Shown: positions 33,750 through 43,370 of the stretch, piece by piece
How the letters are laid out: each line of letters starts with the position of its first letter
How positions within the stretch are numbered: position 1 is the first letter of the stretch
Assembly: GCA_030704615.1 (NCBI GenBank)
Contig: CM060731.1
Span: forward strand, 87,090,756-87,154,755
DNA length: 64,000 bases
Direction of reading: 5' to 3'
Origin: Takakia lepidozioides
Lineage: Eukaryota; Streptophyta; Takakiopsida; Takakiales; Takakiaceae
Notes under the pieces: model-generated
Seen by the model: only the letters and a program-made list of their open reading frames with translations
Databases searched by the model: none
Told to the model about the DNA's origin: nothing
Program-made: the position numbers and the translations under genes

Positions 33750-35450
33750 CTATGCTGCAACCTCTTGAGCAGTACTTCCTTCCTGCTCAGTCAATGACAA
33801 GGCCTCATCCTGCCCCATCATCTCATCATTGAGAACCTCCTCATCCCGAGAAGAATCCCCAACCTCATCCATCACAGCTGCCTTGGCTGCCATCTCCCTT
33901 TGGACCTCGAGCACCTCCCACGTGTGCCATGGATGTCTACACCCCGTGGTCCTCACCGGCTCGCCCCCACTCGCTGCCTGTACCGTCTCGGTAGGCAGAG
34001 AGTCCATGAAGGGGAGTGCACTCCGCACTCTACGTTGCTCAGCCATAGCCAAGCTGATAATCCAAGTCAAGCAATTGAGATCCATTGCTTGCCCCAACAC
34101 TTGACGCCGTGATGTCTCAGAAAGAGAAGGCACCCCCGTGGTCCCAGTGGAAAACCCCGTAGCCCGCTCTCGCTCGTCGGCATTAGGCTCCACTAACTGC
34201 TGCAACTGGCTATCCCACAAGAGGCCAGGTCCACCATCCCGAAAAGCATGTGATCCTGGGAAGCTGAGCAGTGTAGGTAATGCTGCTCGTGGTTGATCCA
34301 CCCTGTTGACCACTGCCAAAGGTGAACGGTCATCGTGTCTCACACGTTGAGACTGCCTCCCTGTGTCCAAAATGTCATCCACGGTGAGGTGTGCTGGCCG
34401 CGGCACCCCATCATATGCACGCTTGAGCAGTGCGTGTGGCATCAAGTTAGTCCACCAAAGCCGTGGACGATGAGCCCGTGATCCCACTGCAGCTGCATCC
34501 AGCAGCACTGCTGACCCAAGCCACGACCGGACTTGATGCACACTGGCCATCACCCTGGCCCGAGAATCACCCATCAGTGGCACATTCTCCAAGATGTATG
34601 CTGGAGATACAGCTTGATGAAGCTGCAAGTGGCGCAAAACCCGCACCATCTCCCAAAACAGACCCGTCCTCGAGTCTCGCAATCCATTGCCATGCCCGGC
34701 TGATGAATGCCCTTGGCAGGGCCAACCTGCCACTATCAGATCAATGGAGCCAACCTGCTCCAAATCTTGCGCCCCCAACAAGGAAATGTCTGCTGGCAAG
34801 GCTTGTTGGTATCCACGAACTACAGACACAGGCAACAAGTCAGGGTATTGCTGTACCAACTGAGCAACATGGCGCAGTGAGACGCGTCGTGCAGTCTCAT
34901 CCCTCTCCACATACAGGTAACGTCGAACTCGTACACTTGCCTGTAGCACAGCAGCCAATCCGGTGCTGATCCCGCCAAACAAGTCCAGAAGGCAAATGCC
35001 TTCATCCGGATACTGCCACACAATAGGTGTGGTATCCAATGGTGACAACTGAGGTGGTCCTGGTGCAATACCCGCACTCTCCTCCTCTCCTGACGGAACA
35101 AAAGCCTCTACCCAGGCTTGTTGCACCCGTCGATCAGCAACCTGCTGCAAATCCTTGCTCGTACCCCACAATGGAGTGTGAGTAACCATGGCAGGCAACT
35201 CCGCCATACCATGCATGTCATCCTGCTCTGCTGGAGGTGGCACATCCTCTGCATGGGCATTGCCTTCTAGCAACTCTCCAGGCCAACTAACTGCAGCTGT
35301 AAAGGCGGCTAGTGTTGGCATCTTGCCCCGCTGGGCAGCCGCTATACCCCCAATGAATGTCATAGGGAGCTGTGCACGGCGACCATCGCCTGACTGCCAT
35401 CCAGGCCTGTAGGATGTTGACTCCTCCCAAAAGTCCAGGGTGAAGCCCAT
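33750..35450 (-). CDS. C5-cytosine DNA methyltransferase domain within retroelement R
   Basis: 566 residues open from 35450. Canonical C5-methyltransferase motifs appear in the standard order: motif I LLDLFGGISTG (about residues 154-164, SAM binding), motif IV IVAGWPCQGHS (catalytic Cys near residue 245), motif VI LENVP (287-291), motif VIII SRAHRPRLWW (324-333), motif IX/X RERATGFS and LGQAMDLNCLTWII (427-465). About 140 residues before motif I look like the end of the retroelement protease/linker region (MGFTLDFWEESTSYRPGW, continuing gag-protease after a frameshift in a C6 run). The C-terminal 90 residues are acidic. Expected role: methylating cytosine in DNA. C5 methyltransferases captured by retrotransposons have been reported in dinoflagellates and a charophyte, so the class is known. 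Confidence 0.9.
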   Translation of the reverse strand: MGFTLDFWEESTSYRPGWQSGDGRRAQLPMTFIGGIAAAQRGKMPTLAAFTAAVSWPGELLEGNAHAEDVPPPAEQDDMHGMAELPAMVTHTPLWGTSKDLQQVADRRVQQAWVEAFVPSGEEESAGIAPGPPQLSPLDTTPIVWQYPDEGICLLDLFGGISTGLAAVLQASVRVRRYLYVERDETARRVSLRHVAQLVQQYPDLLPVSVVRGYQQALPADISLLGAQDLEQVGSIDLIVAGWPCQGHSSAGHGNGLRDSRTGLFWEMVRVLRHLQLHQAVSPAYILENVPLMGDSRARVMASVHQVRSWLGSAVLLDAAAVGSRAHRPRLWWTNLMPHALLKRAYDGVPRPAHLTVDDILDTGRQSQRVRHDDRSPLAVVNRVDQPRAALPTLLSFPGSHAFRDGGPGLLWDSQLQQLVEPNADERERATGFSTGTTGVPSLSETSRRQVLGQAMDLNCLTWIISLAMAEQRRVRSALPFMDSLPTETVQAASGGEPVRTTGCRHPWHTWEVLEVQREMAAKAAVMDEVGDSSRDEEVLNDEMMGQDEALSLTEQEGSTAQEVAA

Positions 35451-37954
35451 GGGGGGTATAACACTGCCCCACCAACGAGGACATCGTAAGAGACTGCGTC
35501 TGTCACAATGGCCTTGGCTCGCATTACTGAGCCATCGATAGGATGATTCGGCTGCAGTCTAATGGCCAACTGATGCCGTGTCATGCCCTGAGCCTGCTCT
35601 GATCCTCCCAGAGATGTCTGTATCTGGAAAGGACAAGGCTCCATATCCGCCTCCATGAGGCCCAAACCTGCAATAGCAGCTCTGCCCAACATCAGTGGCT
35701 GAGCTCCTGAGTCCAACAAGACCCGCAGTGGCTGGTACTTCTTGCCTGCCGGTCCACTCAAAGTGAAAATGCCTCCCTGGTTGTCTAACAAGACAACTCC
35801 AGGTGTCACCGTGGCGCGCTCAAAGGCTGGCCTAGCTAGCAGCTCCGTCAATCTGGCAGCTGCAGCTTGCCAGGGCGCTGCCGTGGCAGTCTTGACCCTC
35901 AAATCCGAGGATCCCTTTGCCACTACACCTTCCACTAACTCTGCAGAAGATGAAGTGACCTCTCCACTCTCGCAGAGTGTTGCTGCTAGTCTGAACACTG
36001 CAGCTGGTCTCACTCCCGGCGTCGCAATCATGGTTGCCGAGAACAGTGGGGCTTGACACACAGAGGTGGCTGCCCCCAACAACACACCGGCTGCACTAGC
36101 CTTGGCAGCAGGTGTCAGTGCTGCACGTGTAGCTCTCCCCAATGGCATAGAAACCTTCGCCTCGGTAACAGTCGGGCGAGAACTAGGTGCCATGGATGGC
36201 GTTGACATTGTCTCCACCAAGGTGAATGACTGAGGCAGCCTCGCTTGACGGCTTGCCTCCCCACGTTGTGGATCCAACTCCACCTCTGCACCTCGTGGCT
36301 CAGGAACTCGTGCTGCTCCTCGAGTCACGGCTGCAGCAGACTCCACCTGCTCTAGTGGTAGTGCTGCTCCGCACATGAATCCCATGCCTCCCATATCTCC
36401 TTCCTCAGGAGCAGGAGGTGGACCATCCCGCCTGGGAGCCGGTACCGCCTGAGCTATAGCCATGGCAGCGAGCCTCTGCTCTAGCTGCTGAAGCCGATTG
36501 GCCATGCCTTGGTCAACACCCTGACCTCCGCGTCCTTGGCCATATGGAGCTTGCCCTTGGCCTGCACCTCGTGCCCGACCACCTCGTCCTCTTCGGGATG
36601 GTCCACCTCGCCCCCGGCCACCATTGTTCCCTTGGAACTGGCCTGGGCGCAACTCAGGATGCAAGTCATAACACTGGGCATCTCCATGCCCATACTTGCC
36701 ACAATGCCCACACTGCAACTGTGCAGGCTGTGCTTGTGCCGGCCTTTTGCCACTCTCTGGGCAATCTCTCTTGACATGGGGTCCTCCACATGTCCAACAT
36801 ATCACCCCTGGTTGCTGTTGGCCTGCAAAAGATGCCACGGGCCTCTGCACCTGAGGTCCCCTGTAAGCTCCATGGAACTTGGGTTGGGAAACCTTGCCCC
36901 CCTGACCACGCTGTTGGGCAGTCCCTTGAGCCTGTGGGCTGACAGCTGTGCCCCGTGCAGGCATGTCCTTGCCAAATCCAATTGTAACAACTCGCTCCTC
37001 CACCATGTTGAGCTCAATCCGCTCAGCCAGCAGAAACACATCTGCTAATGTGGGTTGGGCTGCTTGTAATAGGGTTGCATCTCGCACCCTTCTCTTGAGC
37101 TCCTTGTCCAGAATTCCATACCAAAACTGGATTGCCTGAGCTTTAGTAACCCCTTGGGTCACACTTATCAAGCGCCTCATACGAGTGTACGCCTCTCGCA
37201 GGCTCTCACTGGGTTTGCGCTGGAAGTCTTGCAAACTTCGTAGCTTCTCTGTCCGTACACCTTGGTAGTTCCTCCGCAACTCCTGGAAGAACTCCACCAC
37301 CGGGTTGAATCTAGGCACATGTGTTGTAGTTGTGGCAGGAGGAGTAGTAGCACCTTTTGAACTGGTACCACCTGCAGAAGTACCAGCACTACTTGCTCCA
37401 CTACTAGTGCTGGCAGTGGGAGCTATTGGTACTGATGCAGCTACTGGTCGCGTCGTGCCTCGAGTAATGGAGACGTAGTCAGGTGACCAATACATCCTCC
37501 ACTCCTCAATCTCTGCTTCATGTCCTCGCCTGAACTCGTGGTAATCGTCTATAGGCGGGCCTTCCAAATGCTGGAACAGTCCCTTCCACGCCATGAATGG
37601 GGTGAATAGCTGTGGATTGCGCATCTGCTGCAAATCACACCAGCTGTCGAACTCCTGGATAAAGTCATCCAACTCAATTGTGCCCACAGCTCCAGAGTAC
37701 CTACGAGGCCCCTTGGTAGCTCCATACATCTCCTCCATGTCGTCCCACAACAATGGCGAATGAAAGTGCACACCTGTTGATGAAGCCTCCGAGTTTGTGT
37801 CTGACTCTACAGTAATTGAGGGTGGCGGTGAAGGTGGTCTGAACCGAATACCTCGTCTTGTGAACCCACTCTCACTGTTACTGCCTGTAGCCGTACTCCC
37901 CTCAAAACCCTTGGGTAACTCCGTAATGACACTCACAATGTGCACCTCCTCCAC
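35360..37954 (-). CDS. Retroelement R gag-protease
   Basis: 864 residues. The N-terminal part has a gag-type retrotransposon domain (FLQEFDSWCDLQ-like FIQEFDSWCDLQ, FFQELRRNYQGVR, SLREAYTRMRRLI, AIQFWYGILDKELKRRVRD). Two zinc knuckles follow: CWTCGGPHVKRDC and CGHCGKYGHGDAQC (CCHC pattern), the second before an Arg/Gly-rich stretch (GGRGRGGPSRRGRGGRARG). After an Ala/Ser-rich linker comes an aspartic protease: LRVLLDSGAQPLMLGRAAI with the catalytic DSG, then YDVLVGGAVLY. The frame passes into pol only after a 1-nt shift in the C6 run at about 35452-35457. Structural and processing protein of the retroelement particle. Confidence 0.9.
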   Translation of the reverse strand: MEEVHIVSVITELPKGFEGSTATGSNSESGFTRRGIRFRPPSPPPSITVESDTNSEASSTGVHFHSPLLWDDMEEMYGATKGPRRYSGAVGTIELDDFIQEFDSWCDLQQMRNPQLFTPFMAWKGLFQHLEGPPIDDYHEFRRGHEAEIEEWRMYWSPDYVSITRGTTRPVAASVPIAPTASTSSGASSAGTSAGGTSSKGATTPPATTTTHVPRFNPVVEFFQELRRNYQGVRTEKLRSLQDFQRKPSESLREAYTRMRRLISVTQGVTKAQAIQFWYGILDKELKRRVRDATLLQAAQPTLADVFLLAERIELNMVEERVVTIGFGKDMPARGTAVSPQAQGTAQQRGQGGKVSQPKFHGAYRGPQVQRPVASFAGQQQPGVICWTCGGPHVKRDCPESGKRPAQAQPAQLQCGHCGKYGHGDAQCYDLHPELRPGQFQGNNGGRGRGGPSRRGRGGRARGAGQGQAPYGQGRGGQGVDQGMANRLQQLEQRLAAMAIAQAVPAPRRDGPPPAPEEGDMGGMGFMCGAALPLEQVESAAAVTRGAARVPEPRGAEVELDPQRGEASRQARLPQSFTLVETMSTPSMAPSSRPTVTEAKVSMPLGRATRAALTPAAKASAAGVLLGAATSVCQAPLFSATMIATPGVRPAAVFRLAATLCESGEVTSSSAELVEGVVAKGSSDLRVKTATAAPWQAAAARLTELLARPAFERATVTPGVVLLDNQGGIFTLSGPAGKKYQPLRVLLDSGAQPLMLGRAAIAGLGLMEADMEPCPFQIQTSLGGSEQAQGMTRHQLAIRLQPNHPIDGSVMRAKAIVTDAVSYDVLVGGAVLYPPWASPWTFGRSQHPTGLDGSQAMVAVHSSL

Positions 37955-38473
37955 GTGACACTATAAGGCTCTAGTACTAATCTAATAGTGACACGGGTGG
38001 GCACTTGTTGCAGTTTAAGGGTCATATCCCAATGGCTCAGGGCACCTGCACCTGCATCCACCGCAAAAACTCTTATGGTTGGCTGGTCCTCAACCCAGCC
38101 TCACCATAGAAGAAACACTGGTGGTCTTGCTGGTCATCACTCCAGCCTCACCACCGACAGCATACTCTAGGATTGACCGGTGATCAAATCCGGCCTAATC
38201 CCTATGAAAGCAAGCGCCCACACAAAACCAACATGGCGCACAGTCAAGCATGCAGGTGTTGGGGGGGATCCAAACACAAGAAATCAAAACATCAACACCG
38301 CCACACCAAAATCCAGCTGCAATGTTGATCCTGCAGAATAGCCCAGCCCAAAACCCCGGACTGACTGGCCTCCACCAAGAGAGGCTTTGGCAACTACAAG
38401 TACATGGTAATGAAAATAGTACAGAGATGGAGGGGAAGAATATAAGCCCAACCAAGCAAGATCTAATCCTGAT

Positions 38474-39223
38474 CTATGCTATCAACTGCCAGACTTCTCT
38501 CAAAGTGCCTCGCTCTGCATGATGGTAAGGTGTAGGAGGTATATCTATGTCCAGAAACCTGCCACTAACCTTGTCCCAAGCTACAGTAGCTCGCTCTAAC
38601 CAACCCTCCTCCTCTTTCTGCCAGGTAGAGACAAAGCAATACTCCCCTATCTCCCGCTCACTGAATACTAAAGAAAACAAAGGTAGGGTCTGATAGTCTC
38701 TCAACTCGAAAGCTTTGAGACGGTTGCGGGTGTCCTCATTGCGAATGACTGCATCTCCTTCACGCACAACAAACATGTCATTGCTGATGAACCCCCGCTC
38801 GTGGTTGCCCTGTGCAGAGCGTATCCGGCTGCAACCATGTCTGATTGCACAAACTTGTGTAGCTCCTGCTCCTCTGCTCCAGTACACCACGGCCTTGTGG
38901 CTGAACACCTTGGTCCCCGGGGCTGTCTTTGGCTGTGTTCCAAGCCTAGCTTTCACCCACTTTGGTGTTTCACCTACAGCTGCAGAACTGCTGGCTCCAA
39001 TAGAGTTCTGACTGTCCAAGGCGATATTGAGGCCCTCAACGCCAACTACAGCAGTTTGTTGTCCACTACTAATGCCTGACTCCCAGTATGCAATCAACTC
39101 GTCCAACTGTTCTCCACTCAAATCAGTTTGAGTTCCTTGGGAAACATAAATCTTGTCCCCTTTGGTGCACAGGCTAAGAGAAGAGACCTGCCCTTCAATC
39201 ACGTCCTCATTTCCCCCAGCCAT
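38474..39223 (-). CDS. Unknown leader ORF of retroelement R
   Basis: 249 residues with its own ATG (MAGGNEDVIEG), on the same strand as and upstream of gag. Composition is globular, with a conserved-looking C-terminal part (SNDMFVVREGDAVI, LPLFSLVFSEREIGEYCFVSTWQ, WLERATVAWDKVSGRFLDIDIPP). I see no known motif. Its position between the 5' LTR and gag suggests an additional retroelement protein or a captured gene. Confident that it is a real open frame, not confident of function. Confidence 0.6.
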   Translation of the reverse strand: MAGGNEDVIEGQVSSLSLCTKGDKIYVSQGTQTDLSGEQLDELIAYWESGISSGQQTAVVGVEGLNIALDSQNSIGASSSAAVGETPKWVKARLGTQPKTAPGTKVFSHKAVVYWSRGAGATQVCAIRHGCSRIRSAQGNHERGFISNDMFVVREGDAVIRNEDTRNRLKAFELRDYQTLPLFSLVFSEREIGEYCFVSTWQKEEEGWLERATVAWDKVSGRFLDIDIPPTPYHHAERGTLREVWQLIA

Positions 39224-40396
39224 ACAAGGAGTACATCCCCAGATTTATCTCTCATGTAGACCAGAACAGGTTCTAGAAACATGATTGTGGATCTTTCATG
39301 GCACACTCACACTCTAAAAATTCCATAGATTTTTAGCAGAGTCCAAAAAACAGAAACCAGGTCTAGATAGGTAGATTTCCCCTTTCTGCAGCTATCCCTT
39401 CAAAAACTGAGTCAAACGGAGCCCATTTGACAAAGATATGACCAACCAGGCTATTTAAACATAACATTTTTTTATTTTATTTTTTTAATAAGACAAAACA
39501 AATACAAAGAAAACTCTATTGTCTTGGTTCCCTGTTCCCTGGTTCCCTGGTTCCCTGTTCCTGTATATGTGCCCAAAGTTCTAAATTGGTATCAGCGGCT
39601 CTTAGGTATTGTTCATATTCGCCTGGCAGCCGTCGTCTCCGTGGCGAACGCAGCCCGCCAGTCTCCCGCAATCCTGTCAGCTCAACTTGAGCAACACAGA
39701 TCGTTCTCGTGCAGGCACCATGATAGCTCCAAAACTATGGGCGGCCCAGGAAGACGACGTCTCCTCACTTAATGAGAACGCTGAGTGCAAAAGGACAATG
39801 GTATAACGGACAGCTGAAAGCGGCTCACAGTAAGGCCGGGGAGGCTATCTTTTGGCAAAGCAATTCAAACGTTCATGCACAAACTAGTACCAACCCTGGA
39901 CGAGTTCCCTGGACGCGTCTAGACTCCCCACCAAGCATGCTTTGCCCTGCTGGAAAGGGCTGACCCGACCCATTCACTTCTTCAAGCACAGAAAGAGAAG
40001 GAAAATCCCTTGGTGACGAAGGACTTGGTGCTTGAGGTGCCTGAAACTGCTTCGATGGGCCTCCCTCAACATTGGTCTGAGCCTCTTCCTTCTCAGCTGC
40101 TGCCTGAGTCTGCAAATGCTGCACGCAGCATGCTCCTAACTCCCACCTTCAATTCTTAGCTTGCATGTCTTACTTTGTCAGTCTCTTGCTTGTTGCTCCC
40201 ACTGCTGCTAGGCTGGTGATGCATATCTGCAGAGGACCAGCAGCTCCCTCCCATGTGTGGAGCACCCCTTCTTGAGTCCATCCCTCATCCATTGTACAGT
40301 TATGATGTCTATATAAGAGGTGGGAAGAGATATGGCTGGTTGTTCAGGGATAAACAATGTTGCAATGAGGCAGCTGCAAGCTGCCAAATCAAAGAC
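39224..40396. other. Non-coding leader of R with AT-rich tract and a possible LTR/primer-site remnant
   Basis: Contains a T-rich run (39468-39488) and a short tandem run of TTCCCTGGTT/TTCCCTGTTCC units (39525-39560). AAATTGGTATCAGCGGCTC follows (39584-39602) on the plus strand. That sequence resembles the initiator-tRNA-Met primer-binding site found after plant LTRs, so an older plus-strand LTR remnant is possible. No supported gene. Confidence 0.35.
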
Positions 40397-41276
40397 TTAG
40401 ATGGCCATCAGCTCCTTTGGTTGTGCCCTGTTTCTTTCACGCTCAAGCTCTCTCTGAATGGTCTCTTCCTGAGCTGACAGTGCCCAACCTGTCGACTTCT
40501 CCACATTCTCTTTCACATCTCTACCGTCAGGTTGCTCTACCGAGACATCGCCGCTCCCGCTTCTTCCTGTTCTTAACAACGTCCTCTGCCTCTTCAACCT
40601 TCAGCTTCTCTTCTTCTCTCATGAGAGGTTTGCAATCCAGTGGGTTCTCCTAAATATTTTGCAACTTCCCATTGTCATTTCCGCTGGGAACTGCACCATT
40701 CTCAGAGATCCATTTGTCTCGAATGCTTTCAAGTAGAGCTCGGCTGGACGGTTCTCATTCTGCACCTTCACATACCGGCATTGTAGCGGCTTGCGTACAA
40801 AGCGTAGCCTCATACTCTGATAATCCTGTCTTGAGACACCAACGTAATATAGAATCTTTTCCTCATAAAAAATGGCATACACACTTGCCTTCGAGTCAGG
40901 TTTGCTGCAATCTGCAATCGTACCCTCCTCAGTCAAGAATGCTACGAACTCGAGATCACTCAAAGATAAAGCGTTTCCACCCACTTGTGCCTGTCGCCTT
41001 CGCAGTGCATCTTGCTTCCGCCTATATTCTTCTTGTGCCTGGAATGTGAGCTGCCGTGTTTGTCTTGGTGTTCATCGGTTGCTGCCAGTTTTTTACTTCC
41101 ACGTCCTCCATTATCCGAATTTTGTTGTCTGCTTTCCCATCTAGATCCATGTACTCCGCAGCTTTCATCTTCTCCTTGATTTGCCTTGTGTACTCCAAAG
41201 CCTCTGGTGACTTGGTAGCTTCAGCGACTGCAACAACAGTGACGGCTCTAGCATCATCATCCGCCAGGCGTTTCAA
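40397..41276 (-). pseudogene. Captured GIY-YIG-like protein gene inside retroelement R
   Basis: Minus-strand blocks: a coiled-coil-like start (EALEYTRQIKEKMKAAEYMD, 41276-41022), then QEEYRRKQDALRRRQAQ. A domain with VYAIFYEEKILYYVGVSRQD, SMRLRFVRKP and CRYVKVQN follows, and then an LSAQEETIQRELERERNR helix (40597-40397). The spacing VY...YYVG...SR with a downstream Arg fits the GIY-YIG superfamily as seen in plant and cyanobacterial plastid-type proteins. Frames change between blocks, consistent with exons of a nuclear gene. Its place between the 5' LTR and gag suggests transduction of a host gene. The assignment rests on motif reading only. Confidence 0.5.
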
Positions 41277-41411
41277 GGCACGCTGAATCTTGTGGTCACA
41301 TTCAATGATATGCTTCTCAAACTAAGCACTACTTACACACAAGTAATCTTGCAAGTGCTAACCCTCAACTCCTACCTTGCACTCACAGGTAAGAGAGTCA
41401 TCTTTCTCGAG

Positions 41412-41766
41412 TGATAAGAAAACTAGAAAACACACTGCTCACACCAGAAACAACATGAATCCATCGCTATCACTCTTTAAAACAGAAGTCGAGCCAGTGG
41501 CACCCCAAGCTATGGGGACTCCACCCCACAAAAACCTACACTCCCATCATAAGCACACTCAAATCTAAACGCATGAAGGAGCTCGGTCGCGCAGGCTCAA
41601 CTCGAGAAAGATGAGCCGCGCGACTGCCGCTCTCGTGAAGATAAGACGGACCAGGTGTCAAACTAAACTTGACACCTGATTTAACACTTGACCTAAATCC
41701 AAGTGTTAAATACAAATAACTAGTTTTATTCTAGCTGTTTTCACACTGTGCTTATTTAACTTGACA
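41412..41766 (-). repeat. 5' LTR of retroelement R
   Basis: Direct repeat of 15360-15713 (TG...CA). Beyond its inner edge the sequence differs from that next to the 3' LTR: the 86-bp unit is absent and CTTTCTCGAG is found instead. Confidence 0.8.
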
Positions 41767-43370
41767 CATGCCGCGCATCTCATTGGATGCCCGTGGTACC
41801 TGGACATGTCTGGCGGAATTTTTGACGAGTCTGAGAAAGATCTGCACGCGAAAGCAGAAGAGAAGAGAAAGGAAAGACGTGTCCCTGCTGGGCCAGAGTC
41901 GGCAAAGGAAGCTGCTGCTCTGGAACAATCCAGAAAGGCAGCTGAGATGGCACAAAAGACGGTGGATGCAGCTGTGCAGGCTCAACAGAAGGGGTCGAAG
42001 AAGAGGACTCGCCAGTTAGGAGCAGCAGTCGTGACACCCAAGAAAACGAAGAAGCAGAAACAGATAGAGCAGGAAGGGGGTGACGAAGAGGACTTCGATG
42101 GAGACTTTACAACCAGCCCACCCCCCGAAACGCAGCCGAAATCCCCTGTGCCCACCGTTGTCACGAGAGGGACGAGAACAGGCTCGGCAAAGAAGGCACT
42201 CTTCAACTATTACGACATTGGCACTTGTCCTTTCATTTTCTTAGGTGTTTTGAAATGCGGTGCCGCATTCAATTTCTAATCGTTCCCCACTGTGTATGCA
42301 GATGAAGCAGTTCCATGCATACTGCTTTGTGAAGGAGAACTCCACCTTTGCTTTCCGGAAGGAGGGATTGTTGGTTGACCTGAACTGCGACCCCATCAAT
42401 TACGACGTCCTGTTCAACAATGTTCCCACGGAACTTCTCCCTCATAGCCTCACTTCAACGGAACCCCTGCGGTATTCACGGACTCGGAGCCCTGCCTTCA
42501 TTCAGACAATTATGGAGACATGCACTGACGTGGAGGGCACAGTGCTCGACCTCATCTGTGGGACAGGTATGCAGAATCTTGCTCTATGCTATTCTGCAAA
42601 TTCTCCTTATGCTTTAATTCGCAACATCTGAAGGGCCATGCTATAATGTGTGGATGGCATTGTAACAGGTGCCTCAATGTGGGCTGGGCGGTTTTCCGAC
42701 CGGCACCTCTTTGCCTACGAGGAGGACACATCCGTCTGGGGATCCCATCTGAAAGGGCTGCAACGGAATGTGAAGGCTCCCATCAAAGCCAAAGACTCCT
42801 CGGATTCGTCGGAGTCGGAGGAAGAGATAGTGGACATTGATGCCGAGGAGAACCCGGAATACGAGTGAGTGCAAACATTGTAAGTTTGCAAAGCCTTCAG
42901 GGTGATTTTTTGTCAAATGCATTTCCGGACTGTGGTTCTCATTGGTCTCGTTGGTGATTGTTATGTGCAGGATTCCAGGATCCGGGTCAAAACATGTAGG
43001 GCCTACACTTCCTACCAGGAAGAATGTCCCGTTCTTTGCGAGGGCCGACTTCATGACGAGCCCGGTGAAGGACTACTCCTTCCTAGTTATGCAGCTAAAC
43101 TCGCAAATACAGCGATTAGACGATGTGAGAATCCCAGTAAAGTAGAGCAGATTTTGGAGAGGGCTAGGGAGGACAGAAGGATAAGGAAAGAGTTGGCAAC
43201 AGCTGAGACAGGTAGACGGGTGCGAAAGTTCATATGTGATTCAGCGGATGAGAGCGATGCAGACAGGGAGGACAACGACCCAACGGAGGTGAGATGGTCA
43301 GTTCCGCAAGGGGAAGATGGGATTTTCGAAAGCCTGGCCAACGAGCAGTCCGCTGGACATGGTGCCGCAT
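41767..43370 (+). pseudogene. ParB-like/DNA methyltransferase gene, copy B, 3' part
   Basis: Resumes exactly where 15273 broke off (CATGCCGCGCATCTC..., encoding PRISL in one frame and HLIGCPWYLDMSGG in the gene frame). It encodes KDLHAKAEEKRKERR, a Lys-rich linker, VTRGTRTGSAKKALF, a deletion that removes the QCVNESFL and motif IV-like DIPDG exons, then YCFVKENSTFAFRKEG, RYSRTRSPAFIQTIMETC, VLDLICGTG (SAM motif, 42545-42570) and ASMWAGRFSDRHLFAYEED. An acidic exon (DSSDSSESEEEIVDIDAEE) and the C-terminal exon with VRWSVPQGEDG follow. Copy B keeps the SAM-binding exon unbroken where copy C is frameshifted. The intron around 42235-42300 holds a palindrome. The gene ends abruptly in array 2 at about 43370. 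Confidence 0.85.

Larger units (their letters stand above)
15274..41766 (-). mobile_element. Retroelement R: Ty3/gypsy-type LTR retroelement with C5 methyltransferase and PHD finger, split by element C
   Basis: Flanked by CATG. It has terminal direct repeats (15360-15713 and 41412-41766, about 355 bp, TG...CA). On the minus strand the order is 5' LTR, GIY-YIG-like gene, unknown leader ORF, gag-protease, C5 DNA methyltransferase, reverse transcriptase, RNase H, [element C], integrase, PHD finger, a purine-rich tract near 15803-15815, 3' LTR. Without element C its length is about 11.9 kb. RT-RNase H-integrase order places it with Ty3/gypsy. Frameshifts and one in-frame stop suggest an inactive copy. 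Confidence 0.85.

Noticed and set aside
39584-39602. Primer-binding site of retroelement R
   Set aside because: AAATTGGTATCAGCGGCTC is on the plus strand whereas R is transcribed on the minus strand, and it lies about 2 kb from R's 5' LTR. At most it marks another, older LTR remnant.
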